Of a DNA stretch of 64,000 nt, positions 10,584-22,014 are shown piece by piece; the stretch's first letter is position 1; each line of letters opens with the position of its first letter. Under the pieces are notes generated by a model. It saw only the letters and a program-made list of their open reading frames with translations, was not told where the DNA came from and did not search any database. A program made the translations under genes and the position numbers. Source of the stretch: Anodontia alba (Eukaryota > Mollusca > Bivalvia > Lucinida > Lucinidae). The stretch is taken from NCBI GenBank assembly GCA_964016985.1, contig OZ024823.1:108054476-108118475 (forward strand), written 5' to 3'.

Positions 10584-10995
10584 GCGTTGCAATACAGGTG
10601 CCAGTGAAAGAGCAAAAGCGTTACTGGAAAGACTACAAAGATGTGACATTGAACAAAACACTATAAGAAACGGCACCCAGTCACGGGTTTCAAACATGTC
10701 CGACTTCTACACGATAATACCCCAGCCCATGCATCTGCCATTGTTACAATTTTTTTGCAAAAAAAAAAAAAACAAAAAAAAAAACAACAACAACAGAAGG
10801 TAACAGTTTTACGACACACTCGTTATTCACCAGGATTTCTTCCTTTTTCAGAAATTGAAAACCTTCCTCACTGGACGGATATCGGTCCAGACAGGCGCTT
10901 GGATCTGCCATATACCAGTATTTACCCGTATACCTAGATCAGCGTATCATGACGCATTCCGGAAGTGGACTGAAATGCGTTTCTAGTCAGGGGGA
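10584..10995 (+). pseudogene. Mariner-like transposase fossil, C-terminal half
   Basis: Continues the fossil at 9200-9655 beyond two insertions. With frameshifts it reads QVPV..., then KDYKDVTLNK, a damaged 'DN.PAHASAI'-like second catalytic Asp region near 10700-10745, a poly-A expansion, then KVTVLRHTRYSP with the remnant of the catalytic YSPDLAP.D block. It ends in a C-terminal stretch reading SAYHDAFRKWTEM. The order of blocks matches mariner transposases. Non-functional. Confidence 0.6.
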
Positions 10996-11312
10996 CTACT
11001 TTGAGGCACGAAATAAAGAAACTTGTGATTCTTGCATTTTGAACGTTCCGGGTCAAAATAAGCACCATTTCCTTGCCCGGGGATAGAACTCGGGCTTCCT
11101 GAGTGACAAAGCAAAACACAATCACGTCGCAATAAAAATCTGGTTCTTACAGCATGGCAGTAAATGTGTGTTACATACTTAACACCAGGTGACATTCTCC
11201 CCTCCATCTCCGGTGTCAGATCAAGGCTACACTGTTTGCGACTCGTCCATTAGTTTTTCGATCAATCAAATGGTAGTAAATTGGATTTGTTCAAGTGAGG
11301 AGGTAAGGTTTT

Positions 11313-11555
11313 GGTTGTGTTGAGGTTTTATGGCCCATTCAGTCCAATGGGGTCATGTCGAGCGCGGTAAACACCTAACCACACTTTTTCCTAGGTGGAC
11401 TTAGTCCTCTAAACGGTTAACCAGTACTTGTGCACATTCTTTAGCCAGAAACTGACAACTGCCTTTCTCGAATCAGAGTCTGAGAGAGAATGACCGCAGA
11501 ACTGAAGATTTCATTATCAATCTCCACGAAAGAATGTTTCCGTACCGAAGAGGTA
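11313..11555 (-). mobile_element. SINE S1, minus, head truncated
   Basis: Has the tail 'gttgaggttttatggcccat' and body 'tcctctaaacggttaaccag' up to 'tctccacgaaagaatg'. The tRNA-like head is missing. Confidence 0.7.
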
Positions 11556-11750
11556 AGGTGTCTGAATACTTTACTGGACATTTTGTAGAAAGCAGAGCTT
11601 CCGTGGTAGCACACTGTTATACATGCCATTTTAGAGTATGTTGTATCAAGAATTGCTGTCTGGTGAAAACAGATCTTTTAGTTAGTCTACACAGCATCTA
11701 GATTTAGTTAAGAAAACAAAATAAAATAAAAGCGCTGCAAGCACTGCACC

Positions 11751-14386
11751 ATGCCCCGTCACTGCACTTACATCAAACAAGTGCCATAACTCTGTCGAAA
11801 ATGAAATCAAAGGAAGGTGCATTAGTCTTTTCCTAAATAAAGTTGGCATGAATATATGACTGAAATGACTATTTTCAATGTTCAAAGGGCCATATCTCAA
11901 AAAGCAAGTAAACCAGAATTACAGTTCTCTTTTTCTGCAGATCCCCTCATGGTGTTTCACATTGTGTAAAAGTTTACAAGTATATCACAGAAACTGTTAT
12001 TTTCAATGTTCAAAAACCCATAACTCAAAAAGTAATCAAGCCAGACATATGGTTCTGAAGCTCTACATGCCATCTTATTTTGCTTTACATTTTTGCAAGG
12101 CTTCAAGAAAATCTCTGAAACCATTTTCAAGTTATAAAAAGAGCACAAGTATGACTGGGATCACTATTTACAATGTCCAAAGGGAAATAACTCCAAAAGC
12201 AGGTAATTTAGAGTTATGGTTCTTGTGTTCCACACATCATATCATGGTGATATACATCTGCATTGTTTCAAGCAAATATCTCAAACAGTTTTCAAGTAAC
12301 TAGCGAACACATATATTACAGAAATCACTATTTTCAATGTTCAAAGGGCCATAACTCCAAAGGTAGGTTAAGTAGAGTTAGGATTCTTATGTTCTGCACC
12401 TCGTCTCATGATGCTTTACCTCTTTGAGAAATTTTGTCAAAATATCTGAAACGGTTTCCAACTTACAGAGCTGACACAAGTACATGGTAGAAATTGCCAT
12501 TTTCAATATTTACTATGTTCAAAGGGTAGTAACTCCAAAAGTAGGTTAACCAGAGCTAGGGTTCTTGTGTTCTGCACATCCTATTATGGTGCTTTACATT
12601 TGTGAGAAATTTCATGAAAATATCTAAAACGGTTTTCATTTTACAGAGTAGACACAAGTACATGGTAGAAATGGCTATGTTCAAAGAGAAATATCTCCAA
12701 AAGTAGGCAAATCAGAGTTACGGTTCATGAGTTCTGCAAGTCGTATCACAGAGCTTCAAATTTGTGTGAAGTTTCATCAAAATATCTCAAACAGTTTCCA
12801 ACTTACAGAGCAGACACTAGTACATGGTAGAAATGGCTATTTTCAATATTTACAATGTTCACTTGATTGTGTTGGGGTTTAACGAAACCTCAACCCTTGT
12901 GGGTCATTTTGTGTCATCTCCCAGAGAAAGGGAGAAAAAAGAGAGAAGAGATAGTAGAAGATATGAGACAGAGGAACAGGAAAGAAAAAAGAACAGGAAT
13001 GACAGGGAAGAAAATGAAGAAATAAAAACAATCCCCCTCTACTTTTACCTACTACAAGGATAGCAGGCCTTGCCCAACTGTAAGCCAATATCAGTTGGAG
13101 GCCCCGGTGACACAAGATACATGAAACCTTCGCACCACTCTAACACCCCCAACACAATGTTCAAAGGGCTGTAACTCCAATGGTAGGTTAACCAGAGTTA
13201 TGGTTCTTATGTTCTGCATGTCGTCTCATGGTGCTTAACATATGCGAGAGATTTCATAAAATATTTCAACTTACTGAGCGGACATGAGTACATGGTGGAA
13301 ACGGCTATGTGCAATGTTCAAAGGGCAATAACTCCAAAAGTAGACAAATCAGAGTTACGGTTCATGTGCTGTGCACTTTGTCTCATGGTGCTTTATATTT
13401 GTGTGTTTTGTGAAAATATCACAAACAGTATCAGAGTTATCGAGCGGACACCATTAGATGGTAGAAATGGCTATTTTCAAAATTTATGATGTTTAAAGGG
13501 CCATAACTCCAAAAGTAGATTAACCAGAGTTATGGTTCTTATGTTCTGCATGTCATCTCATGGTGCTTTACATTTATGAGAGATTTCATGAAAATATCTT
13601 AAACAGTTTTCAACTTAAACAACGGACAGGAGTACATGGTGGAAATGACTATGTTCAATGTTCAAAGGCAATAACTCCAAAATTAGGCAAATCAGAGTTA
13701 CTGTTCATGCACATCGTCCCATGGTGCTGTATATTTGTGTGAAGTTTCAAGAAAATATCATGAACGGTATCCGATTTATGGAGCGGACACCAGTACATGG
13801 TAGAAATGGCTATTTTCAATATCTATAATGTTCATAGGGCTGTAACTCCAAAAGTAGGTTTACCAGAGTTATGGTTCTTATGTTCTGCACATCATTGCTT
13901 TACATTTGTGATAGACTCATGAAAATATCTTAAACAGTTTTCAACTTAGAGAGCGGAAAGGAGTACATGGTGGAACTGACTATAATCAATGTTCAAAGGG
14001 CAATAACTCCAGAAGTAGGCGAACAGAGTTATGGTTCATGTGTTCTGCATGTCGTCTCATAATGCTTTATATTTGTGTGAAGTTTCGTGAAAATTCACAA
14101 ATGGTATCAGAGTTATGGAGCGGACACGAGTACATGGTAAAAATGGCTATGTTCAATGTTAAAAGGGTAATAACTCTGTAAGTAGGCAAATCAGAGTTAC
14201 GGTTCATGTGTTCTGCACATTGTCTCATAGTGGTTTACATTGGTGTGAAGTTTCATGAAAATATCTCAAACTGTTTCAGAGTTATGAAGCGGACACAAAA
14301 TTATGAAGCGCTGATGGATGGACGGACAGACACTCAAAATTTCGGACGGTATAACATAAGACCTCGCCACTTATGTGGCGGGGCAT
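11751..14386 (+). mobile_element. Helitron-like element T1 with tandem array
   Basis: A long array of ~160-bp degenerate units runs from about 11860 to 14290. Each unit carries 'aaagggccataactccaaaa', 'gagttatggttctt', 'gttctgcac' and 'gcggacac'. After the array come 'gatggacggacagacac' and a 3' hairpin, CCTCGCCAC/GTGGCGGGG (14362-14383), followed by CATAATA. A 5' motif ATGCCCCGTCAC (11751-11762) is the reverse complement of the 3' arm GTGGCGGGGCAT (14375-14386) with one mismatch. Such short paired ends, a 3' hairpin and a satellite-like array fit non-autonomous Helitron/Helentron elements such as bivalve 'pearl' elements. The array is interrupted by a family M insertion. Confidence 0.65.
12862..13153 (+). 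mobile_element. Family M element inserted in array T1
   Basis: Flanked by direct repeats ACAATGTTCA (12852-12861 and 13154-13163), a 10-bp target-site duplication. Its ends read 'gtgttggggtttaac' and '...acacccccaacac' (short inverted repeat GTGTTGGGG). The internal purine-rich stretch gives a Glu/Arg/Lys-rich ORF that I regard as low complexity. Confidence 0.8.
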
Positions 14387-14746
14387 AATAAAAACAACAA
14401 AATATCCCTCCCACCCCGCCACACCAATTAAAAAAAAAAAAACAACAACAAAAAAAAAACAAACAAAAAAAAAACAACAAAAAACACCTGCTACAGGCAA
14501 TCAAAAAATTTCATTTAATGATAAAATACTTTGTTCCTACTGGTGTTTTTTTACCCTTGAAAATTGTTGCAGACCACATTTTCAATAATAATAATAATAT
14601 TAACAACAACAATAATAATAAATTCATATATATTAGAACTTTTGTCTGCTGCTGTTGTGACTGGCATTTTAAGGGTTAACTTGCTATATTTAAATATGAT
14701 TTGCAAATGACATTTTAGAGATTTGTTTATTTACCTCTGAAAGCAG
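14387..14746. other. A-rich spacer
   Basis: A/C-rich low-complexity sequence at about 14425-14490 and AAT-type microsatellite at about 14585-14625. Nothing else recognised. Confidence 0.5.
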
Positions 14747-14970
14747 GGCTTGACATTTCATTCCCATGGTCCCTGCATACAATGTCAAATAAAATCTATA
14801 AAGATTATCTTTGGAAACACAAAACACAATTCAAACTTTTAAATGAAGAAAGGGTTTGGTATCATTTAAACCATAGAAGAAGATTTCAGTCACACATGTA
14901 CATCAATCCCTATTTTCTGGTGACAGTTGGTATTTTTATCTATGCTGCTTTATTACATAATAGTTTCTGA
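14747..14970 (+). CDS. Candidate terminal exon with one membrane segment
   Basis: An acceptor 'ttatttacctctgaaagcag' precedes an open frame that runs to TGA at 14968-14970. It reads as a charged region with several Lys, His and Arg (KIYKDYLWKHKTQFKLLNEE, then HRRRFQSH), then an uncharged stretch of about 20 residues (INPYFLVTVGIFIYAALL) that could be a C-terminal membrane helix. I do not recognise the family. It could belong to the gene that may start near 1.5 kb, or be a chance frame: the first bases resemble a MITE core ('ggcttgacatttcat'). Confidence 0.3.
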
Positions 14971-15294
14971 AGTATACAATTTGAATGAAATGCCATGCCT
15001 TATTTTTCATAGAAAATGCATTTTGCCTAGTATTTTAATCATCTTGGAGACAATTCAAATGAAATACAGTCCATTTTCTGAAGAAAAAAAAAATTTGGCC
15101 TCCAGCATGTCAGAACTCAATTGACAAGAATTATGCAAGATTATTTTTCCTCATCACTGTCCCGCCTCCCCTTGCCAATTTCTTTAATTAGTTTGTTAGG
15201 TCCACCTGTGCAGGTGTTTTAGCCATATCACATATCAATTATCGTGCCCCTCTCCCCAGGGTTCTCACCTAGGCTAATTATCCTTTACCTCCAG

Positions 15295-15441
15295 AGAAGA
15301 TCTATATGCCTGTCAAAAATCTTCCCACAACCTTATGAGGATCAGCAAGAACTTGTCAAAAAAGAATTTGTCAAACTGTGTGACCAAGTAGCAGGAATAA
15401 AGCTACTGCCAAAGCATTTACCACAAACAAAACATCGATAG
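15295..15441 (+). CDS. Candidate terminal exon, unknown protein
   Basis: A pyrimidine-rich acceptor 'attatcctttacctccag' ends at 15294. From there the frame is open to TAG at 15439-15441 and encodes 48 residues, including FPQPYEDQQELVKKEFVKLC and a Lys/His-rich end (LLPKHLPQTKHR). The composition looks like protein-coding sequence, but there is no recognised domain and no partner exon with proven phase. Confidence 0.3.
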   Translation, partial: RRSICLSKIFPQPYEDQQELVKKEFVKLCDQVAGIKLLPKHLPQTKHR

Positions 15442-15611
15442 CCACTGCTAACCACTAATTTCATCATACTAGAATTGCTGATCACAAGCAGATGAACCTT
15501 ATGTGCAATCCTATCCAGGCCTTTACTGTTTGCTCATAAGTCATTAGATACTGTAGAATGTTGTTTACAGATTTGCCACCCATTTATGCCATACAGGGTT
15601 AGTGCTGCATA

Positions 15612-15962
15612 TACAGACAACCCTTGTTACACCGACAGTCGTTAGAACGACAAAATTCATTATAATGACAATTTGAATGTCAGGAATCCTTCGCTTAAGA
15701 GGTGACAGTTAATGAGAAATTAGGCACGAATATTGCATTAAAACTTCAAGCAACATATGTTTTGGATATTTGTTAGAATTGCCTCACTGAGGAGGCAATG
15801 CTAACAAATATCCAAAACATATGTTCTGTGAGGAAACAAGAATAAAACAAGATCTTTCTTACATATCATTCTGCCCATTAAGGATTCTTTACAACAGCAA
15901 ATTCATCTTAATGGCAACATCTTTGGGAACAAATGCTGTTATTGTAAAGAGGGTTCACTGTA
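15612..15962. mobile_element. Pogo/Tigger-like MITE, family E copy 1
   Basis: Ends read 'acagacaacccttgttac' and, reversed, CAGTGAACCCTCTTTACAAT, flanked by TA. A central palindrome has 'atatgttttggatatttgtt' facing its reverse complement. CAGT-starting ends with TA targets fit pogo/Tigger-type elements. A second copy is at 25547-25877. Confidence 0.65.
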
Positions 15963-17395
15963 TCTGTCTCTGTTCGTGTACATTTGTACAGTCTAGCTTT
16001 ATTTCATTGCCCATGCACATTTTAGTGCTGCTGTGTGCCACCATGTGCTTCTCATTTTTATCCACTATACACTCAAGCCAGGGCATGTCTAGCAGAGGCA
16101 GGCAGAGTCTAGTCTAGTGCACTAATCAAGTCCATAAAATCTTTTATTGAACACAGTAGAAAATATTGATGAACAAACTGTAAGGATGGATGCATAGACA
16201 GATCAGAATTTCATTGTTTCCATGCCTTCATAGGCCCATTTTCTCATCCAATGATAATGTTTGTTGTTCATCCCCTGCCTATTGAAAGCTCTTAGGAAGT
16301 TTTCTCCCTGGCACTTTATTCACATCTGCAAATAGTTCTGGTAGATTCATGTGAGGTTATTTGCTTCAACTGACTTGTTACATCTGCTTTTAAAAACGAA
16401 AAAATATTTCACTTTTTTCACAAAAGATATACAGAAACTAACATGAACAATGCACTCCCACTAACATTGGTGATATTTAAAAAAAATCTTATGTTAATTG
16501 AAGATAATGTGTGAAAAGCATATTGGATTTAAGTAATAGCAGACATTTTCTTAAAACTATTTTTTCAGTTTTTTCCCCTGAAAAGAGGGCTCCTTTGAAG
16601 AACATCCAACGTGGAAGGTCATCCTACTTTATGAAAAAAAAAAAAAAACCCAAAAAAAACAACAACTAGAAATGTGTCCAAAGCATGCAGACATTAACAG
16701 CTTCAACTGACACAAGACATAGCACAGACAGATGAACAAGAGGGAGACAATGTATCCCCATCAGAGTTGGTGCAGGAAAAATAAGAACATCTGGCAGACA
16801 CTCTACACAGTGTCTAAAAAGTGCCATTAAGTTAAACTATAAACAATGATTTTTCTCTCCCACCCCTCACACACATAAAAACAGAGAGAAAAATAAGACA
16901 AAATTTCAGATGAAATTCTTAAAACAGCTGTTTAATGTACATGCTGGCATACAATTATCAATTTTCTGTTTCTTTTCAAAGTAAATATGATCTCAAAAAC
17001 TAACACAAAAAGTTTATGTATAAAATTCACCAAGTATGTAATTTATAATATGAAAAGATGACACACCTTTTCAATGTCTGAATGTCTAGATTATATTATA
17101 CAGAAGACCACACATCCAGTTATGAACATAAAAAATCTTCACACAAAATATTCATTTCCGTTCCTTTAACAAAGATATTGATAGAAGTTTAAATTCAAAC
17201 GCCAGACCTATCATTTACATCATCACATTATTATTAACTTAATTTTTACTATTCCACAATACAAGGTAGTTGAAAATATTTCAAGAGTGTATGAATTGAT
17301 ATGGTATGTTACATGGCTAAATATTTGAAGAGGGAGACTGTTGAATTATTATCAAATGTGTCGCAATGCTAGAAACTTTACTTTTGGACAAGTGT
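15963..17395. other. Relatively unique AT-rich region
   Basis: The longest stretch here with no recognised repeat family. It has a mixed A/C-rich tract at 16636-16665 and no ORF worth reporting. It could be 3' UTR or intron of a plus-strand gene, since candidate exons lie just upstream. Confidence 0.35.
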
Positions 17396-17457
17396 GCCCA
17401 GCAACGATTCAGATCAGCCTGCGCATTTGCGCAGGCTGATCAGAATCTTTGCTGGGC
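17396..17457. repeat. Hairpin with 30-nt arms
   Basis: GCCCAGCAACGATTCAGATC continues into GCGCA, faces its reverse complement across TT, and has about two mismatches. A related, more decayed hairpin lies at about 17500-17560 ('gattctgatcagactgcg' facing 'cagtctgatttgagtctt'). Confidence 0.8.
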
Positions 17458-17840
17458 GCAGTTTAGATAGTCAATGATGCAAAGTTTCTTCATCTCGACA
17501 CCAAAAGATTCTGATCAGACTGCGTCAATGCACAGTCTGATTTGAGTCTTTGTTGGGCAAAATGTCAGAAGGTGTTTTCTCACATTGCATCACGAAAACA
17601 TACCTATACAATTTTGACCCCCTTAAACCCCACCTTTATATAGTAAAATTAGGGTTTACAGGGGTATACATTATTTTTCTTATTTCTGCTCAAAAACATA
17701 GATTGTGGGTACTTGTTAGAATTGCCTGGGTGAGGCAGTTCTAATGAGGACCCACAATCTATGTTTCGAGCAGAAATATGAAAAATATCAGAATTTTTAT
17801 CTGGAAACTTTTAGTTTTTGTTAGTGAAATTTTCAATATA

Positions 17841-19124
17841 CGAGGGCGAGTCAATAAAAAACCAGCCTAACTTATTTCTGGGTGAGATCGATCTCTTCTT
17901 TTTCGATGTAATTGCCCTCTAGAATGATGCACTTAGACCAACGGTGTTCCAGTGCCATCAGCCCAGAACTGAAGAAGCCAGGGTCCTTGTCTCTGACCCA
18001 CTCCTCAACTGCCGCCACGACTTCTTCGTTGGACCGGAAATGACGTCCACGGATATCCTTTTTCAAGTTTGGGAATAGGAATTAGTCACTAGGAGCTAAG
18101 TACGGAGAATAGGCGGGGTGCGGTATTAGCTCGTACCCATTCCGCTCAACAGCATCCATTGCAATTTTGCAAGTGTGGACTCTCGCATTGTCCTGTTGGA
18201 GCAGAATCCCTTTGGAGAGTTTACCTCGGCGTTTTTCAGGGATCACAAGTCTCAGTTAGTCGAGCAAATTTGCATACTACGCACCTGTTATTGTACTTTT
18301 CTTTGCTAGAAAGTCCAACATAATAAAGCCTTGTGCATCCCAAAATACAGTTGCCATCACCTTGCCAGCAGAAGGTTGCATTTTGAATTTCTTTGGCCTC
18401 AGAGACCCTGGCCCTACACTCTGGCAACTTTGAGCTTTATTCTCTGGCTCATAATAATGGACCCAGGTCTCATCTACAGTCACCAGACGTGAAAGGAAAT
18501 CATCTTCCTTTGACCTAAACCGCTTCAACAATGCGCTGTATACTGATGCTCTGGTTGCCATTTGCTTGTCGCTAAGGGATTTTGGGACCCAACGGGCTGT
18601 TAGCTTGTGCATACCCAAGCGATCATGTAAAGTTGTTGAAACACTACCATGTGAAAAGTGTAATGCATTCGCTATTTCTTCCACCTTAATTCACCTATTA
18701 GAGTACACCAGATCCCGTACTTCGTTACACATTTCTTCATCGGTGGCATCTGATGGGCGTCCAGACCTGGTTTCGTCTTTTAAAGACGTTCTACTGCGTT
18801 TGAATTCCCCAACCCAGAATTTAACTTGTGCATACGATGGTGCAGAAGACCCATAAACATTGGTCAACTCGCAATATATTTCCTGACCTGTTTTCCCTTT
18901 CAAATACAAGTACCGAATTACAGCACAGTACTCAACTTTTGACGAAAAGCTTACTTTTGCATCGCTAGCCATGTTTGACATTCAATATCTTAATAGCGAA
19001 TGGCACGATAAGGGTGCAATTTTGCCCTCAGGCCTAAAACATGTATTGAAACAAGGCATGGAAATCTTGGGTGTCTCGGTCAATTGGAAATGGAATAGGC
19101 TGGTTACTTTTTGACTTGCCCTCG
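17841..19124 (-). mobile_element. Mariner DNA transposon, near full length
   Basis: Terminal inverted repeats of about 29 bp start CGAGGGCGAGTCAATAAA at the left and CGAGGGCAAGTCAAAAAG at the right (reverse complement), both running on to AACCAGCCTA. TA lies on each side (17839-17840, 19125-19126), the expected mariner target duplication. The 1,284-bp length and a single transposase gene on the minus strand are canonical for mariner. Confidence 0.92.
17872..18981 (-). pseudogene. Mariner D,D34D transposase, four in-frame stops
   Basis: Read on the minus strand from MSNMASDAKVSF, the frame holds for about 370 codons without a frameshift. An N-terminal helix-turn-helix region (VIRYLYLKGKTGQEIYCEL) leads to the GRPS linker. 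The second HTH (EEIANALHFSHGSVSTTLHD) follows, then 'ARWVPKSL', catalytic Asp in VTVDETWVHYYEPENK, Asp in LLQQDNARVHT and Asp in YSPYLAPSD. The last two Asp are 34 residues apart, the mariner D,D34D signature. Stops: TGA after SNR (near 18690), TAG after TITGA, TAA after NLLD, and TAA directly after SD. All look like single substitutions, so loss of function seems recent. Confidence 0.93.
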
Positions 19125-19599
19125 TATTTGAATAAATGTGTTTTCCTAATGGTGGCCCATTGATGTGCAACATGAGAAAAGGGCCTTCTAACATTAGAGA
19201 ACAGCAAAGACTCAGATCAGTCTGGGCATCTGATCAGGGCCTTCTCAGTCCAGTGACAGTCTACAATAACTATGGACCCTTAATTTGGGAATTAAAACCA
19301 GATAGACTGCATGAATGCACAGGCTGATCGGGACTACACTGTTCTCATATGTTGCAAAGACCCTTTTCTCAAACAGTGTAACAAACATTTCTTTATTGTT
19401 TATTTTTGCTCTCTTACTTTGCACTGTTACACATTTCCTTAGAACTTTTGAAATCATTCCCCATCATATTTGTGAATAAAAGCTGTAATAAAATAGCAGT
19501 TTAAGAGAAATCTATTATAAGACATGGCCGGTGGTAAGACAAGATATTTTACCTTACTTGCCCATATTAACAAATGATCTTGACTGCAATGTCACATTG

Positions 19600-20020
19600 G
19601 GTATGGTGCTTGCACTGAATAAAACTTTGGACCAGACACTAACATAGTTCAAGTAGTAACTAAATTCAGTCAGACATTCAAATGATATAAATCTTCAACA
19701 TAGTTACTAAAATTGTTACTAATGTTGAAGATTTGTATCAACAGATTCAGTCTGTGACCTTCACCTCATGGTCACTGAGGGAAATGGGGCTTGCACTGAA
19801 CAAATCTATATGCCAATATCTAACAACAGTCCAAACCATTCACTGAATACATCCAGGCATTTCAAAAGTCTCTTTAACAATCCCAAATGTAAAATTTTAA
19901 CAGCAGAAAAAAAAAAAAAAATCAGCAGTGACCTTGACCTTAAGGTCAACAAGGAAGGTGGTGCTTGCACTGAACTAAATCTTGGACTAGTATCTAACAT
20001 CAGTCTACATATCAAGTGAG
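19600..20020 (+). repeat. Tandem repeat T11, two to three units
   Basis: The unit includes 'cagtgaccttgacct' or similar, then 'gcttgcactgaac' and 'atctaacaacagtc'. Recurrences at about 19600, 19750 and 19925 suggest a ~165-bp period. It resembles arrays T5 and T9 in its TGACCTTGACCT element. No hairpin end found. Confidence 0.5.
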
Positions 20021-20366
20021 GTCCAGTGGTGGATTTAGAGGGGGCTGGTCCAAATTATTTCATTTTCATGGAGAATTCTCAGATGCTGGAAATATGGTAA
20101 AATCAAACCCCCTAAGCAATATTGAACCCTCTTTTTTAAAATTCCTGGATCTGCCCCTGAGGTCTATCTAAACTTAGTTTTAGCAAACTAAAACAGCTTT
20201 ACAATACTAATGTTAAAAAAATATAAAGGAATAAACACCAAAAAAACAGTTTTAATAATACAATCATGCTCAAAGAAATCCAAAACTGCAGAAAGCTGTC
20301 AGTATAAGGCTGTCATCCAATCTGTGTATTCAGTATATTTTATTTTGGAATGAATGCAATAAACCC

Positions 20367-20555
20367 TTAAAGCACTAATCAAAGTTGCAGCAGACTATGG
20401 TACATTTTTATTTTTCAGAGAAAATAAGGCTTGGCATTTCATGTGAATTGTCTGCCTAACAGATGATTCATGTGAAATGCCAAGTCTTATTTTCCCTGAA
20501 AAAATAATAATACAAATAAGAATGCCATCTGCTACTATTTTGCCTAGCAGGTTAA
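20367..20555. mobile_element. TTAA-bounded hairpin MITE, family C copy 1
   Basis: TTAA at 20367-20370 and 20552-20555. 'agcactaatcaaagttgcag' at the left, and the central arms 'ggcatttcatgtgaattgtc' face the reverse complement across CTAACAG. Confidence 0.7.
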
Positions 20556-21149
20556 TAGCCTGACTTATTTATACATGTGCAGTTGAATACTGATATTTAA
20601 CAAAGCTGTGAAAACAGTAACTTAGATTTTAGAAATGGTACCTTGAAGGAAGTTCAGATTTTTTGTATGATATTGGCGCAGGATAAAAAAGAAATTAAAC
20701 TTTCTATTGAAAGTATGTCATCAACAGCCAAGTTTTTCGATTAATGAGAGGGGACAAGATGTTGATTACACCACTTGAGATCAACGACATTAACAGGGGG
20801 TAGAGCTAGACCGAATCAACCAGAAACTATTTCTTCTAGAGAATGAACACGTCAACATTTAATGACCACTTCACTGCGTAGCGAGACCACTTGCTGGCTA
20901 ACTTGACCTCGGGTCAGATATGCCAAATATAGGAAGATGGAAGCAGGCTATATTTTCAACAGCAATTTTACTCATATGAGCACCGTCTCACAAAAAGGGG
21001 CGTGTATGTAAATATAAAAAGAAGAAAACACTGCAGATTAATGCTTAGCATGCTGGGTAATTTCAGTACACATCTGAAAAAAATTTTTTTCTTCATTTAA
21101 AAAAAAAAAAAAAAAAAAATTAAACAAATAAAAATAATGATGATGATAA
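20556..21149. other. Spacer with family B remnant
   Basis: No gene. At about 21040-21120 the left terminus of family B ('atgcttagcatgctgggtaa') is followed by a poly-A run, which suggests a truncated copy. Confidence 0.45.
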
Positions 21150-21373
21150 TACACTTCAACCTCTTTATAACACGGTTTGTTATAACATGGTTTTTGATAT
21201 AACACGATTCTAAGATGGATCCCAAAAATGTATAGATTATATTGAAAAATGACCATAAATGGTCATTTTTCAATATAATCTATACATTTTTGTTTGGATA
21301 TAACATGGTTGTTTAACTAACACGCTTTATGCTATGGACCCCAATAATAGTGTTATAAAGAGGTTGTGGTGTA
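21150..21373. mobile_element. MITE family F copy 1
   Basis: Ends 'acacttcaacctctttataa' and its reverse complement '...ttataaagaggttgtggtgt'. The central palindrome has 'attgaaaaatgaccataaat' facing its reverse complement. A related copy lies at 48043-48584. Confidence 0.75.
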
Positions 21374-21565
21374 ATAATAATAATTATAAAATAAAAAAGA
21401 TAGAGTTAGAACATTTTATGCAAATTGTCTCCATATTTTCTGGGCAAATATCAGATTATAGTTCACTGAACTCACTAAAAGTGCTAAAGGACAACCATCG
21501 GCAGTCTAGACAAATCCTTTGAGTACCTGGTAATGTGTCTAAAAAGTGATGGTTGAGTAGCAGTT

Positions 21566-21890
21566 TGTTTGGGTTGAGGTTTTATGGCCCAGTCAACCCA
21601 AAGGGTTTTTTTTGTTTGTGTTGAGGTTTTACGGCCCAGTCAACCCAATTGGGTCATGTCAAGCACAGTCAGTTTACCAAACCACTTTTACTGGACAGGC
21701 TTAGTCCTCAATGCGGTTAACCAGTATTGTGCATATTCTTTCGCCAGAAACTGACAACTGCCCTTCTTGAGTCAGCAGTAGGGAATATTTCATAAGCAAA
21801 TCTCCACGAAATAATGTTGCCAACCCAACAAGCTCCTGATCACCAGTCGGATGTGCATCCAGCTGAGCCACCAAGGCCAGCTAGTGCAGA
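21566..21890 (-). mobile_element. SINE S1, minus, with duplicated tail
   Basis: The full S1 body and reversed head end at 'agctgagccaccaaggccag'. The tail 'ttgaggttttatggcccagt' occurs twice (about 21575 and 21622), as if one copy landed in the tail of another. Confidence 0.75.
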
Positions 21891-22014
21891 CCTTCATCAG
21901 ACATTACATTCTGCAGTATTTGATATGGATCTACACTGTTTGCTCAGGCCTATTTGTTCGAATACCTAGAGTAAATACAGTATAACAATACTTTATCAAT
22001 TTTTTTCCCTGTGT

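Larger units (their letters stand above)
17589..19150. mobile_element. MITE family D copy 4, split by a mariner
   Basis: Left part 17589-17840 starts 'atcacgaaaacatacctat' and contains the family D palindrome. The right end resumes at 19125 as 'tatttgaataaatgtgtttt' and ends at 19150. The intervening 1,284 bp is the mariner. Confidence 0.85.

Noticed and set aside
12824..13063. Glu/Arg/Lys-rich ORF in T1
   Set aside because: Low-complexity purine tract inside the family M insertion, also present in the copy at 60893-61200 with different interruptions.
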